Assembly: GCF_934190775.1 (NCBI RefSeq)
Contig: NZ_CAKPTG010000002.1
Coordinates: 124,001-188,000, forward strand
Source of the DNA: an uncultured Phascolarctobacterium sp.
GTDB lineage: Bacteria; Bacillota; Negativicutes; Acidaminococcales; Acidaminococcaceae
DNA: 64,000 nt
Direction of reading: 5' to 3'
This document shows, one piece after another, positions 27,100 to 34,976 of this stretch. The notes beneath the pieces were generated by a model. It was not told the DNA's origin. It was given only the letters and a program-made list of their open reading frames with translations, and did not search any database. The translations under genes and the position numbers were made by a program. The first letter of the stretch is position 1. Each line of letters begins with the position of its first letter.

Positions 27100-27155
27100 G
27101 ACTGATAAGTAAATTTTAGTCTATACCGGGACTGTCATCGCCTTCAGGCGATGAC
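27100..27155 (+). promoter_or_regulatory. cysS leader: shared two-box motif plus strong hairpin
   Basis: GACTGATAAGT (27100-27110) and TATACCGG (27122-27129) repeat the gltX leader boxes. GACT and AGTC flanking the first box could pair. A perfect 9-bp hairpin GTCATCGCC-TTCA-GGCGATGAC (27134-27155) follows, without a T-run, about 15 bases before the cysS binding site. Confidence 0.5.
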
Positions 27156-27179
27156 CAGGGGTGTCAGAGGAGAAGTATT

Positions 27180-28625
27180 ATGACTATTAAAGTATACAAC
27201 ACTCTCACCAAACAAAAAGAAGAATTCGTACCTATTCATCCCGGCAAAGCCAACATTTATGTTTGCGGCGTTACTCCGTACAACCATCCGCACGTTGGTA
27301 ATGCGCGTCCGTTCGTAACCTGGGACGTTATCCGCCGCTTCCTGGAGCATGAAGGCTATGACGTAACCCATGTACAGAACTTTACCGATGTTGATGACAA
27401 GATTATCAACACTGCCAATAAAGAAGGCGTACAATGGTATGATATCTGCAACCGCTACATTGATTCCTACTTTGAAGTAATGGATAAGCTCAATGTACGT
27501 CGTGCACATGTTTATCCGCGCGTATCCGAGCATATCAATGATATTATCGCTACCGTGCAATGCCTGATTGACAATGGCTATGGCTATGTTGTTGACGGTG
27601 ACGTTTTCTATAGTGTAGAAAAATTCAAATACTATGGTCAGCTTTCCGGCCGTAATCTGGAAGATATGCTGGCCGGCGCACGTGTAGACGTTGATGACCG
27701 CAAGCGTAATCCGATGGATTTTGCGCTGTGGAAATCTGCTAAACCGGGCGAGCCTGCCTGGGAAAGTCCCTGGGGACCTGGTCGTCCCGGCTGGCATATT
27801 GAATGCTCTACCATGAGCATGAAATATCTGGGCGAAACCTTTGATTTCCATGGCGGTGGCAGTGATCTGATCTTCCCGCATCATGAAAATGAGATTGCTC
27901 AGTCTGAAGGCTGCACCGGTATTCATCCTTTCGTACATTACTGGCTGCATAACGGCTTTATTACCGTTAACGAAGAAAAAATGTCCAAATCTCTGGGTAA
28001 CTTCTTCATGGTTATTGATATCTTAGAGCATTACGATCCGGAAACTCTGCGTTTCTTCATCGTTTCGACTCATTATCGCAGCCCGCTGGATTTCAGCGAT
28101 GCACGTCTTACCGAAGCACAAAAGAGCCTTGCACGTCTGCGTCAGGCACAGGAAACACTGGGCGAGCTGAGCGAAATGCTGAGTGCAGGCCCGACTGCCG
28201 AAAGCCTGGCACTGCGCGAGAAGGTTAAAGAGCTGCGTGAAGCATTTATGGAAGCTATGCGCGATGACTTCAATACTGCGCTGGCTATCAGCCATATGTT
28301 TGCCCTGGCTAAGGAAATCAACATTTACCATAAGGCAGTTGTTGATGCCGGCATTAAACCTGACGGCAAGCTGGTTGCTATGTTCAACGATGTCTTTGCA
28401 GAAACCTGCTCTATCATCGGCGTACTGGAAAAAACTGCTGCTCCGGCTGCAGAAGAAGCAGGCGACAGCAAGGAAGCTGAGCTGGTGGAAATGCTTATTG
28501 CTATGCGTCAGGATGCACGTAAAAACAAAAATTACGCATTGGCAGATGAGCTGCGCAACAAGCTGAATGAAATCGGCATTGTGCTGCAGGATACTCCGCA
28601 AGGCGTAAAATGGTCTAAGCAATAA
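27180..28625 (+). CDS. cysS: Cysteinyl-tRNA synthetase
   Basis: 481 residues, class I. Zinc ligand C29 precedes the HIGH-type motif HPHVG (36-40). The WHIECS cysteine and the HHENE motif complete the zinc site, and KMSKS is at 267-271. It charges tRNA-Cys. Its stop overlaps the mrnC start (TAATG), and the mrnC gene follows it as in Bacillus. Confidence 0.97.
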   Translation: MTIKVYNTLTKQKEEFVPIHPGKANIYVCGVTPYNHPHVGNARPFVTWDVIRRFLEHEGYDVTHVQNFTDVDDKIINTANKEGVQWYDICNRYIDSYFEVMDKLNVRRAHVYPRVSEHINDIIATVQCLIDNGYGYVVDGDVFYSVEKFKYYGQLSGRNLEDMLAGARVDVDDRKRNPMDFALWKSAKPGEPAWESPWGPGRPGWHIECSTMSMKYLGETFDFHGGGSDLIFPHHENEIAQSEGCTGIHPFVHYWLHNGFITVNEEKMSKSLGNFFMVIDILEHYDPETLRFFIVSTHYRSPLDFSDARLTEAQKSLARLRQAQETLGELSEMLSAGPTAESLALREKVKELREAFMEAMRDDFNTALAISHMFALAKEINIYHKAVVDAGIKPDGKLVAMFNDVFAETCSIIGVLEKTAAPAAEEAGDSKEAELVEMLIAMRQDARKNKNYALADELRNKLNEIGIVLQDTPQGVKWSKQ

Positions 28626-29092
28626 TGAAATTTGAACAATACAAAATGCTAAAGGAGCATGCCCTGGCAGCCTGTGCGGCTGCCGGTGCTCCTTTTCCTG
28701 CAACTAAGGAAATAAATCCTATATTACTGGCGTATATCGGTGACGTAGTATTTTCTATGTATGTACGTCTGCGCCTTTTGCCAAACTCCAAGCATGTACG
28801 CATTGTGCATGACATCGGTTCCAAGATGGTTTCAGCAGTGTGCCAATGTCAGGCAATGCAACAGCTGGAAGCGAGTCTGAGCGAGGAGGAAAGCGTTGTT
28901 TTCCGCCGCGGACGCAATGCCAAGTCGATGGTGCCGAAAAGTGCCTCCGTACATGAATACCGGATGGCAACAGCCTTTGAAGCACTTTTGGGCTGGCTTT
29001 TCCTCGAAGAACGTGAGGAGCGCCTGCAGGAGGTTATGGATCTTTCCTTTGAAATTATCAGCAAATATATGCAGGAAAATCAAAAGAAATAA
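28625..29092 (+). CDS. mrnC: Mini-ribonuclease III
   Basis: 155 residues, a stand-alone RNase III catalytic domain without a double-stranded RNA-binding domain. The signature NPILLAYIGDVVFSMYVR contains the catalytic aspartate (D40). Mini-III matures 23S rRNA in Bacillus. One-base overlap with cysS makes coupling likely, matching the conserved cysS-mrnC-(thyX)-rlmB-yacP order. Confidence 0.94.
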   Translation: MKFEQYKMLKEHALAACAAAGAPFPATKEINPILLAYIGDVVFSMYVRLRLLPNSKHVRIVHDIGSKMVSAVCQCQAMQQLEASLSEEESVVFRRGRNAKSMVPKSASVHEYRMATAFEALLGWLFLEEREERLQEVMDLSFEIISKYMQENQKK

Positions 29093-29136
29093 TACCCCCT
29101 CTATTTGCCTATAAATAAAGAGAGGAGATGATAACG

Positions 29137-29838
29137 ATGATGGTAAAATTAGTACGTCATACGCCGGAGCCGGAGCGTACTGTGGCAATGAGCGCACGCT
29201 TGTGCTATTCTCCGATTGGTGCTGCTCAGCTGGAAGAAAGAATCAGCGATGAGCAGGCAGCGAACCTTGTACGTAAGCTGGTAAGCATGGGGCATTTGTC
29301 TACTCTGGAGCATGTAACCTTTACCTTTGCGATTGAAGGCGTATCCCGCGTTTTGACACATCAGCTGGTGCGCCACCGTATTGCTTCTTATTCCCAGCAA
29401 TCTCAGCGCTATGTGAAGGAGCATGATTTTGAAACAATTGTGCCTGCTTCTATTGCCTCCAAACCTGAGGCTAAGGCAAAGTTTGGTAAGCTGATGGCTG
29501 AAATTCAGGCAATGTATGACGAATTTATTGCGCTAGGTATTCCTGCTGAGGATGCTCGTTATATTTTGCCTAACGCAACAGAGACGAAGATTGTCTGCAC
29601 GTTTAACGCGCGTTCTCTGCTGAATTTCTTCAGCCTGCGCTGTTGCACACGTGCACAATGGGAAATCCGTGCGTTGGCTAATGAGATGCTGCGCCAATGC
29701 CAGGCTGTAGCGCCGGTTATTTTCGAAAATGCAGGTCCGACTTGTGTATCTGAAGGCGTTTGTCATGAGGGCGCTATGTCCTGCGGACGCTTGCAGGCAA
29801 TTTTGGCAGCAAAAGCCAAGGCAGAGCAAAAGCAGTAA
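29137..29838 (+). CDS. thyX: Flavin-dependent thymidylate synthase
   Basis: 233 residues from ATG 29137 (AGAGGAG lies 9 bases upstream; ATGs at 29128 and 29140 are alternatives). The ThyX motif RHRxxS is at residues 79-84, followed by QQSQRY. It makes dTMP from dUMP using FADH2 and methylene-tetrahydrofolate, independent of ThyA. The position between mrnC and rlmB is typical of Clostridia and Negativicutes. Confidence 0.95.
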   Translation: MMVKLVRHTPEPERTVAMSARLCYSPIGAAQLEERISDEQAANLVRKLVSMGHLSTLEHVTFTFAIEGVSRVLTHQLVRHRIASYSQQSQRYVKEHDFETIVPASIASKPEAKAKFGKLMAEIQAMYDEFIALGIPAEDARYILPNATETKIVCTFNARSLLNFFSLRCCTRAQWEIRALANEMLRQCQAVAPVIFENAGPTCVSEGVCHEGAMSCGRLQAILAAKAKAEQKQ

Positions 29839-29847
29839 GGAGAAACT

Positions 29848-30594
29848 ATGGCTGAGCAGAATAATGATTTAATAGCTGGACGTAATGCGGTTAGTGAAGC
29901 CTTGCGCAGTCAGCGTTCAATAAATAAAATACTTTTGCAGGAAGGTGCTCATGGCGGCAGCCTGGGAGAAATCATTGCTTTGGCAAAGCAAAAGGGCGTG
30001 CCTGTAGAGACTGTAAAGGCCGAAAAGCTGGATAAGCTGGCTAAGGGCCTGCGTCATCAGGGCGTAGCTGCTTTGGCGGCGCCGATAGCTTTCCGCACCC
30101 TGGATGATGTTTTTGCCCGTGCAGCAGAAAAAAATGAAGAGCCATTTATTCTGCTGCTTGATGAGCTGCAGGATCCGCAAAACGTGGGCGCGCTTATCCG
30201 CAGTGCCGACGCAGCAGGCGTACATGGTGTATTGATGCCGCGTCGCCGCAGCTGTCCACTGAATGCTGTTGTTGCTAAAATTTCAGCTGGTGCGGTGGAA
30301 TATGTGCCGGTTGTGCAAATCGGCAATATCGCCCAGACCATTGAAGAGCTTAAGCAGCGTGGTTGTTGGGTTGTGGGCGCTGATATGGATGGCGTTGATT
30401 TTTATGCTGCCAATATGAGCGGTCCGATTGTGCTGGTAATTGGCGCTGAAGGCAGAGGCTTAGGACGACTGGTTAAACAAAAATGTGATGATGTTGTCAG
30501 CATTCCTATGAATGGCGGCGTTAATTCGCTGAATGCATCGGCAGCTGGTGCTGTCCTGATGTACGAGGTAGTGCGTCAACGACATCAATTCTAA
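29848..30594 (+). CDS. rlmB: 23S rRNA (guanosine-2'-O)-methyltransferase, TrmH/SpoU family
   Basis: 248 residues. An N-terminal L30e-like substrate-binding domain (~1-75) is followed by the SPOUT domain with motif 1 QNVGALIRSADAAG, motif 2 LVIGAEGRGLGRL and motif 3 SIPMNGGVNSLNASAAG, which form the knot and bind S-adenosylmethionine. RlmB-type enzymes modify the peptidyl-transferase loop of 23S rRNA. The assignment to the exact nucleotide is by family. It lies between thyX and yacP. Confidence 0.9.
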   Translation: MAEQNNDLIAGRNAVSEALRSQRSINKILLQEGAHGGSLGEIIALAKQKGVPVETVKAEKLDKLAKGLRHQGVAALAAPIAFRTLDDVFARAAEKNEEPFILLLDELQDPQNVGALIRSADAAGVHGVLMPRRRSCPLNAVVAKISAGAVEYVPVVQIGNIAQTIEELKQRGCWVVGADMDGVDFYAANMSGPIVLVIGAEGRGLGRLVKQKCDDVVSIPMNGGVNSLNASAAGAVLMYEVVRQRHQF

Positions 30595-30606
30595 AGAGGT
30601 GAAGGC

Positions 30607-31125
30607 ATGGGCGAATATCTGATAATTGATGGGTATAATGTAATTAACGCCTGGAAGGATTTTGCCCAGCTCCGCCAGGAAAACCTGGAGCATGCACGCG
30701 AGCTTTTGGTAGCGGGTGTGGCAGAATATGCTGCCTTTAAGGGGTATCGTGCCATCGTAGTTTTTGATGCGCAGGAGGTGGCAGGCGTTGCTGCGTCCGA
30801 AAAGATTCATGGCATTGATGTTGTTTTTACTAATGAAGGTGAAACAGCAGATTCCTGGATTGAACGTCGCACCTATGAGTTGCGGCACGTACAGGCCAAG
30901 GTTTTTGTTGTCACCAGTGACTACGCGGAGCAGATTAACATTTTGGGAGCAGGTGCCTACCGTATTTCCTCCCGAGAATTTCGTGAGCAGTATTATAAGG
31001 CAAAAAAGGAAATCGCCAATCGTTTGGCTGTTCCCAGACGCGCCTTGAACAGAAATGAGCTTGGCGGCAGGGTGAGCGGACATGTGTTGGCGCATTTGGA
31101 AAAATTGCGCCGGGATAAAAGTTGA
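30607..31125 (+). CDS. NYN-domain ribonuclease YacP (Rae1-like)
   Basis: 172 residues. The NYN/PIN-like fold starts YLIIDGYNVINAW with the catalytic aspartate, and continues with DSWIERRTY and VFVVTSDYAEQ. Bacillus YacP (Rae1) is a ribosome-dependent mRNA endonuclease. The conserved rlmB-yacP-sigH order is kept. GAGGTGAAGGC precedes the ATG. Its stop codon overlaps the -35 box of the sigH promoter. Confidence 0.88.
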   Translation: MGEYLIIDGYNVINAWKDFAQLRQENLEHARELLVAGVAEYAAFKGYRAIVVFDAQEVAGVAASEKIHGIDVVFTNEGETADSWIERRTYELRHVQAKVFVVTSDYAEQINILGAGAYRISSREFREQYYKAKKEIANRLAVPRRALNRNELGGRVSGHVLAHLEKLRRDKS

Positions 31126-31150
31126 CGTAAAGCACTGCTCGGGATATAAT
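31122..31150 (+). promoter_or_regulatory. Promoter of sigH
   Basis: TTGACG (31122-31127), 17 bp, TATAAT (31145-31150). The -35 box overlaps the yacP stop codon. Confidence 0.75.
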
Positions 31151-31241
31151 AAAAATACTAACGCTTTTGTTATGAAAAATTTGCGATAACTGTTTTGCAA
31201 GACAGTGGCAGATAGATAAATAGACGGAGGATATGCTATTG

Positions 31242-31970
31242 ATGGCTACAGATACTGTAATGCAAAACGATCCTAATGACGCTTTTGCAAAAATGACTGA
31301 TGAGGAAATCGTTTTAGAATCACAGCAGCATGATAATGTTTTAGCACAGGAATATCTGCTGCATAAATACAGAAACTTCGTCAGAGCCAAAGCTCGTAGC
31401 TATTTTTTAATAGGTGCCGAGCGCGAAGACATCATTCAGGAAGGCATGATTGGTCTATATAAGGCTATTCGTGATTTTCGTGCTGATAAGCAGGCTTCGT
31501 TCCGCGCTTTTGCTGAGTTGTGTGTAACAAGGCAGATTATTACGGCGATCAAAACTGCTACCAGACAGAAGCATATTCCTCTCAACTCCTATGTATCGCT
31601 TAACAAGCCTATTTACGAGGAGGACAGTGACCGTACACTGCTTGATGTCATCAGCGGTGTGAAGGTTGCTAATCCGGAGGATATGATTATCAGTCGTGAG
31701 GAATTCAGCGATATTGAAAGCAAGATGAATGAAATTCTCAGTGACCTGGAATGGAAGGTTCTGATGAGCTATCTTGATGGCAAATCCTATCAGGAAATTG
31801 CTGCTGAGCTGGGGCGTCATATCAAATCTATTGATAATGCGCTGCAGCGTGTAAAGCGTAAACTTGAAAAATATATCATCAGCAAAGGAGACATTACTGA
31901 CCTGCGTACAGTTTACAGCGGACTGCTGGCGATTGATCCGTATGAGCGTTTTAAGAATAAAAATTCCTGA
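31242..31970 (+). CDS. sigH: RNA polymerase sigma factor SigH
   Basis: 242 residues from the ATG at 31242. The in-frame ATG at 31233 is only two bases from ACGGAGG. Region 2 contains LIGAEREDIIQEGMIGLYKA and region 4 SYQEIAAELGRHIKSIDNAL. In Bacillus SigH controls the transition to stationary phase, competence and sporulation entry. Its role in this organism is not shown. A terminator follows. Confidence 0.9.
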   Translation: MATDTVMQNDPNDAFAKMTDEEIVLESQQHDNVLAQEYLLHKYRNFVRAKARSYFLIGAEREDIIQEGMIGLYKAIRDFRADKQASFRAFAELCVTRQIITAIKTATRQKHIPLNSYVSLNKPIYEEDSDRTLLDVISGVKVANPEDMIISREEFSDIESKMNEILSDLEWKVLMSYLDGKSYQEIAAELGRHIKSIDNALQRVKRKLEKYIISKGDITDLRTVYSGLLAIDPYERFKNKNS

Positions 31971-32006
31971 AACTGCGGATAATTGATAAAACTGTAACAA
32001 AAATAT

Positions 32007-32041
32007 ACATCATTTTGAAATTTTCAGAATGGTGTTTTTTT
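32007..32041 (+). terminator. Terminator after sigH
   Basis: ACATCATTTTGAAA pairs with TTTCAGAATGGTGT, including G-U pairs, followed by seven Ts. Confidence 0.75.
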
Positions 32042-32133
32042 ATTAAGAGGATTTTACGCAAGTACAGCGAATAGATATATTAACAAGTTAGTAAAGCAAA
32101 ATTGACACTTCGGTGTTAGAGGAGGTTTTTCAA

Positions 32134-32598
32134 ATGAATCAAGTTGAAGAATTAGTGAAGGTTGTAGCAGAGGCTCAGGCCGACAAAGGAAATGTTGTTA
32201 TTGTTACCGGCAAACCGGGCAGTGGCAAAAGCAAAGTGCTGCGTGAAGCTGCAGAATCTCAAAAATGGACCTATGTTGACTGCCGTATGCTGATCAGTGA
32301 GGAATTCCTGGCAATTCCGGCTGCTGACAGAGGCTTGTATGCTCCGGATATGTTTGCGGACATTCTGGCAAGCTATAATGCTGATGTTATCATTCTTGAC
32401 AGACTGCAGACCTTGTTTGTACCTGTATTCCACATCAATACCGACAGTCTGATGCGTAAACTGAGCAAAAAGTTTACCATCGTAACCGCATGGCCAGGAT
32501 ACATTGATAACGGTAACCTGTGCTATGACAAATTTGACGGTACCGAAGCTATCCGTATCAGCCCCGATGGCTTTAAGATCTGGAACGTAGAAGGTTAA
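32134..32598 (+). CDS. Small P-loop NTPase, BrxF-like
   Basis: 154 residues from ATG 32134 (GAGGAGG upstream; the longer reading from 32113 runs through it). Walker A is GKPGSGKS at 26-33, Walker B DVIILD with D89, then a sensor-like SKKFTIVTAWPG segment. The size and the order of these parts recall BrxF, the small ATPase of type 3 BREX phage-defence clusters, but no other BREX gene is near. A UUCG-capped hairpin (ACAC-TTCG-GTGT, 32105-32116) lies directly before the binding site. The family link is from memory and moderate. The NTPase call is firm. It lies between sigH and pfkA. Confidence 0.7.
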   Translation: MNQVEELVKVVAEAQADKGNVVIVTGKPGSGKSKVLREAAESQKWTYVDCRMLISEEFLAIPAADRGLYAPDMFADILASYNADVIILDRLQTLFVPVFHINTDSLMRKLSKKFTIVTAWPGYIDNGNLCYDKFDGTEAIRISPDGFKIWNVEG

Positions 32599-32621
32599 TA
32601 GTTAATAAGCGGAGGCTTGAT

Positions 32622-33716
32622 ATGGAGCAGAAAAAACGTCGCTTTGCTGTTTTGACCGGCGGAGGTGACTGCCCGGGATTAAACGCTGTAATCCGTGCAG
32701 TCGTAAAAACCTTCCTGCAGAACGATTGTGAGGTTTATGGCGTACTCAATGGCTTTAACGGTCTGATAAACGATAATCTCAAATTAATGGATTATGCTGC
32801 AGTATCCGGCATTTTGCCGCGTGGCGGAACAATTTTAGGCACTACGAACCGTGATAATCCCTTCCATTTTGCTGTTGAAGAAAATGGTGAGCTTGTATAT
32901 AAGGATATGCGCGAAAAGGTAGTTGAAAACCTGCGCAAATACGATATAGAGGCCTTGGTTGTTATCGGCGGCGACGGTAGCTTGAATATTGGTGCTGAGC
33001 TGGCGCGTGAATGCGATATTAAGGTTGTTGGTGTGCCTAAGACTATTGATAACGATTTGCCCTGCACAGAGCGGACATTCGGCTTTGATACTGCTATGGC
33101 TATGGCTACCGAAGCGCTTGACAGACTGCATACTACAGCCGAATCACATCACCGTGTTATGGTGTTGGAGGTTATGGGCCGTTATGCCGGCTGGATTGCT
33201 TTGCACAGTGGTATTGCCGGCGGTGCGGACGTTATTTTGCTACCGGAAATTCCTTATAAGCTGGAACCGGTGATTGCTAAGATTCAGGCACGTAAAGCTG
33301 CCGGCAAGAATTTCAGTATTGTTGTTGTTGCCGAAGGCGCACGCCCTGAGGGTGGCGAGATGTCAATCGCACGTATGGTCGAGGGCAGCTTTGAGCCAAT
33401 CCGCCTTGGCGGTGCAGGCGAAAAGGTGGCGCAGGCCATTGAAGAGCAGACAGGCATCGAATCACGCTGTACCGTATTAGGTTATCTGCAGCGTGGCGGT
33501 TCGCCTACAGCGTTTGACCGTGTGCTGTCAACGCGTTACGGTGTGGCAGCAGCAGAGGCTTGCCTGAGACGTGAATATAATGTTATGGTTTCACTGTACC
33601 ATGATCAGATTGTTACCGTCTTTATTCAAAAGGCAGCATCCAAACCGCGTCAGGTTCCTGTAGACAGCGAAATCATTCGCACAGGACGCCAGCTGGGATT
33701 GTGCTTTGGCGATTAA
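32622..33716 (+). CDS. pfkA: 6-phosphofructokinase
   Basis: 364 residues, longer than the ~320 of typical bacterial ATP-PFK. The phosphate-donor motif GGDGS is at 116-120 with glycine at position 119 (E. coli G104 equivalent), which points to ATP. The PKTIDND motif at 139-145 has lysine 140 where E. coli has glycine 124, as in the mixed 'group III' and PPi-dependent enzymes. Catalytic D143 and D145 are kept. It commits fructose 6-phosphate to glycolysis. GCGGAGG precedes the ATG. Confidence 0.93.
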   Translation: MEQKKRRFAVLTGGGDCPGLNAVIRAVVKTFLQNDCEVYGVLNGFNGLINDNLKLMDYAAVSGILPRGGTILGTTNRDNPFHFAVEENGELVYKDMREKVVENLRKYDIEALVVIGGDGSLNIGAELARECDIKVVGVPKTIDNDLPCTERTFGFDTAMAMATEALDRLHTTAESHHRVMVLEVMGRYAGWIALHSGIAGGADVILLPEIPYKLEPVIAKIQARKAAGKNFSIVVVAEGARPEGGEMSIARMVEGSFEPIRLGGAGEKVAQAIEEQTGIESRCTVLGYLQRGGSPTAFDRVLSTRYGVAAAEACLRREYNVMVSLYHDQIVTVFIQKAASKPRQVPVDSEIIRTGRQLGLCFGD

Positions 33717-33768
33717 TTTAAACTTGATTAATAGATTTAACCCCAGATTAAGATAAGAATTTTATATT

Positions 33769-33803
33769 ACAGAGGATGGTGTTAGCACCATCCTCTGTTT
33801 TTT
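33769..33803 (+). terminator. Terminator after pfkA
   Basis: Perfect 13-bp stem ACAGAGGATGGTG / CACCATCCTCTGT with a TTAG loop and six Ts. Confidence 0.93.
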
Positions 33804-33854
33804 ATCTGGAAGCTTTAAGAAGTGTGAAAAATTTTAAAAAATAGTGAGATTTCA

Positions 33855-33883
33855 TTGCAGTTAAGCGTGATTCAGAGTATAAT
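33855..33883 (+). promoter_or_regulatory. Promoter of uppP
   Basis: TTGCAG (33855-33860), 17 bp, TATAAT (33878-33883), 34 bp before the start codon. Confidence 0.65.
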
Positions 33884-33917
33884 AAAAAGGCTTAGTGTTT
33901 GCGAAAGGGAGTAAATC

Positions 33918-34721
33918 ATGGACTTAAATTTAATTGCTGTTATTGTGGGTATTGTCGAAGGTCTGACGGAATTTTTGCCGGTTTCTTCTACCGGTCATAT
34001 GATTATTGTCGGTCACGTGTTGGGCTTTGAAGGCCAGCTGGCAGATGTTTTTGATGTGTTTGTACAGTTGGGTGCCATTTTATCTGTTGTTTTTATTTAC
34101 AAAGAGCGCTTTGCCAGATTTTTTACTAAGGATGGTTGGGACATCAACAAAGGACTTTCTGTCTGGCACGTAGCTGCCGGTATCGTGCCTGTTATGCTGA
34201 TAGCCTTCTTCCTCTATCACTATATCAAGGAGTATCTGTTTTCTCCTTTTACAGTAGCAATTGGCCTTTTCTTAGGTGGCTTGCTGCTGATGTTTGCAGA
34301 ATATAAGACTAAAGGCCGTGAGGCTGAGCTGGTGGATGATGTTGATAAAATCTCTATCCGTCAGGCAGTATGGGTTGGCATTTATCAATTCCTTTCCCTG
34401 TGGCCCGGGTTTTCCCGTAGCGGCAGTACGATTGCCGGCGGCCTGCTCGTTGGCCTGACGCGTAATGCTGCAGCAAACTACACCTTTTTGATTGCTGTGC
34501 CGCTGATGTTTGTAGCCTGCATCTATGATTTGCTGAAAAATCTCAGCAGCCTTTCTGTTGGAGACCTGCAGGTGTTGGCAATTGGCTTTGTGGTTTCTTT
34601 TGTTGTTGCCTATGCTTCGGTGCTGTGGTTCCTGAAGTTCCTGCATAAGTATGATTTGACCAGTTTTGCTGTTTATCGTATTTTGCTCGCAGGCTTCACC
34701 TACTGGTATTTCTACATGTAA
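33918..34721 (+). CDS. uppP: Undecaprenyl-diphosphatase
   Basis: 267 residues, BacA/UppP family with about eight membrane segments. The first signature EGLTEFLPVSSTGHM spans residues 14-28 and the second reads GFSRSGSTIAGGL. It recycles undecaprenyl pyrophosphate to the monophosphate carrier for peptidoglycan synthesis, and its overexpression gives bacitracin resistance in other species. Single gene with its own promoter; tRNA-Thr follows. Confidence 0.95.
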   Translation: MDLNLIAVIVGIVEGLTEFLPVSSTGHMIIVGHVLGFEGQLADVFDVFVQLGAILSVVFIYKERFARFFTKDGWDINKGLSVWHVAAGIVPVMLIAFFLYHYIKEYLFSPFTVAIGLFLGGLLLMFAEYKTKGREAELVDDVDKISIRQAVWVGIYQFLSLWPGFSRSGSTIAGGLLVGLTRNAAANYTFLIAVPLMFVACIYDLLKNLSSLSVGDLQVLAIGFVVSFVVAYASVLWFLKFLHKYDLTSFAVYRILLAGFTYWYFYM

Positions 34722-34752
34722 GCCTGCTCTAAAATCTTTGCTTGCGAAAGTA

Positions 34753-34781
34753 TTGACAAAACAGGCTTTATCCTTTATAAT
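34753..34781 (+). promoter_or_regulatory. Promoter of tRNA-Thr
   Basis: TTGACA (34753-34758), exactly 17 bp, TATAAT (34776-34781), a perfect sigma-70 consensus promoter 16 bp before the tRNA. Confidence 0.9.
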
Positions 34782-34797
34782 AATAAAAGAATTTTGT

Positions 34798-34873
34798 GCT
34801 GGCATAGCTCAATTGGCAGAGCAGCTGATTTGTAATCAGCAGGTTGTGGGTTCGATTCCTATTGCCAGCTCCA
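34798..34873 (+). tRNA. tRNA-Thr (anticodon TGT)
   Basis: 76 nt with all arms. Acceptor GCTGGCA pairs with TGCCAGC, discriminator T, CCA encoded. Anticodon arm CTGAT-TTGTAAT-CAG-type with TGT at 34831-34833. T loop TTCGATT. It reads ACA and probably other ACN codons. Confidence 0.96.
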
Positions 34874-34883
34874 ATGAATTTTT

Positions 34884-34920
34884 CGCCGTTAGATGATTAT
34901 CTGACGGCGTTTTTGTTTTT
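34884..34920 (+). terminator. Terminator of tRNA-Thr
   Basis: CGCCGTTAGAT (34884-34894) pairs with ATCTGACGGCG (34899-34909), one mismatch, followed by TTTTTGTTTTT. Confidence 0.9.
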
Positions 34921-34925
34921 CCTGC

Positions 34926-34966
34926 AAAAAAATAACTGCTAATTCACAGCGAATTAGCAGTTATTT
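34926..34966 (-). terminator. Terminator of the symporter gene
   Basis: On the minus strand AAATAACTGCTAATTC pairs perfectly with GAATTAGCAGTTATTT and runs into a T stretch. It lies just downstream of the symporter stop codon. Confidence 0.9.
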
Positions 34967-34976
34967 GCTTTACAGC

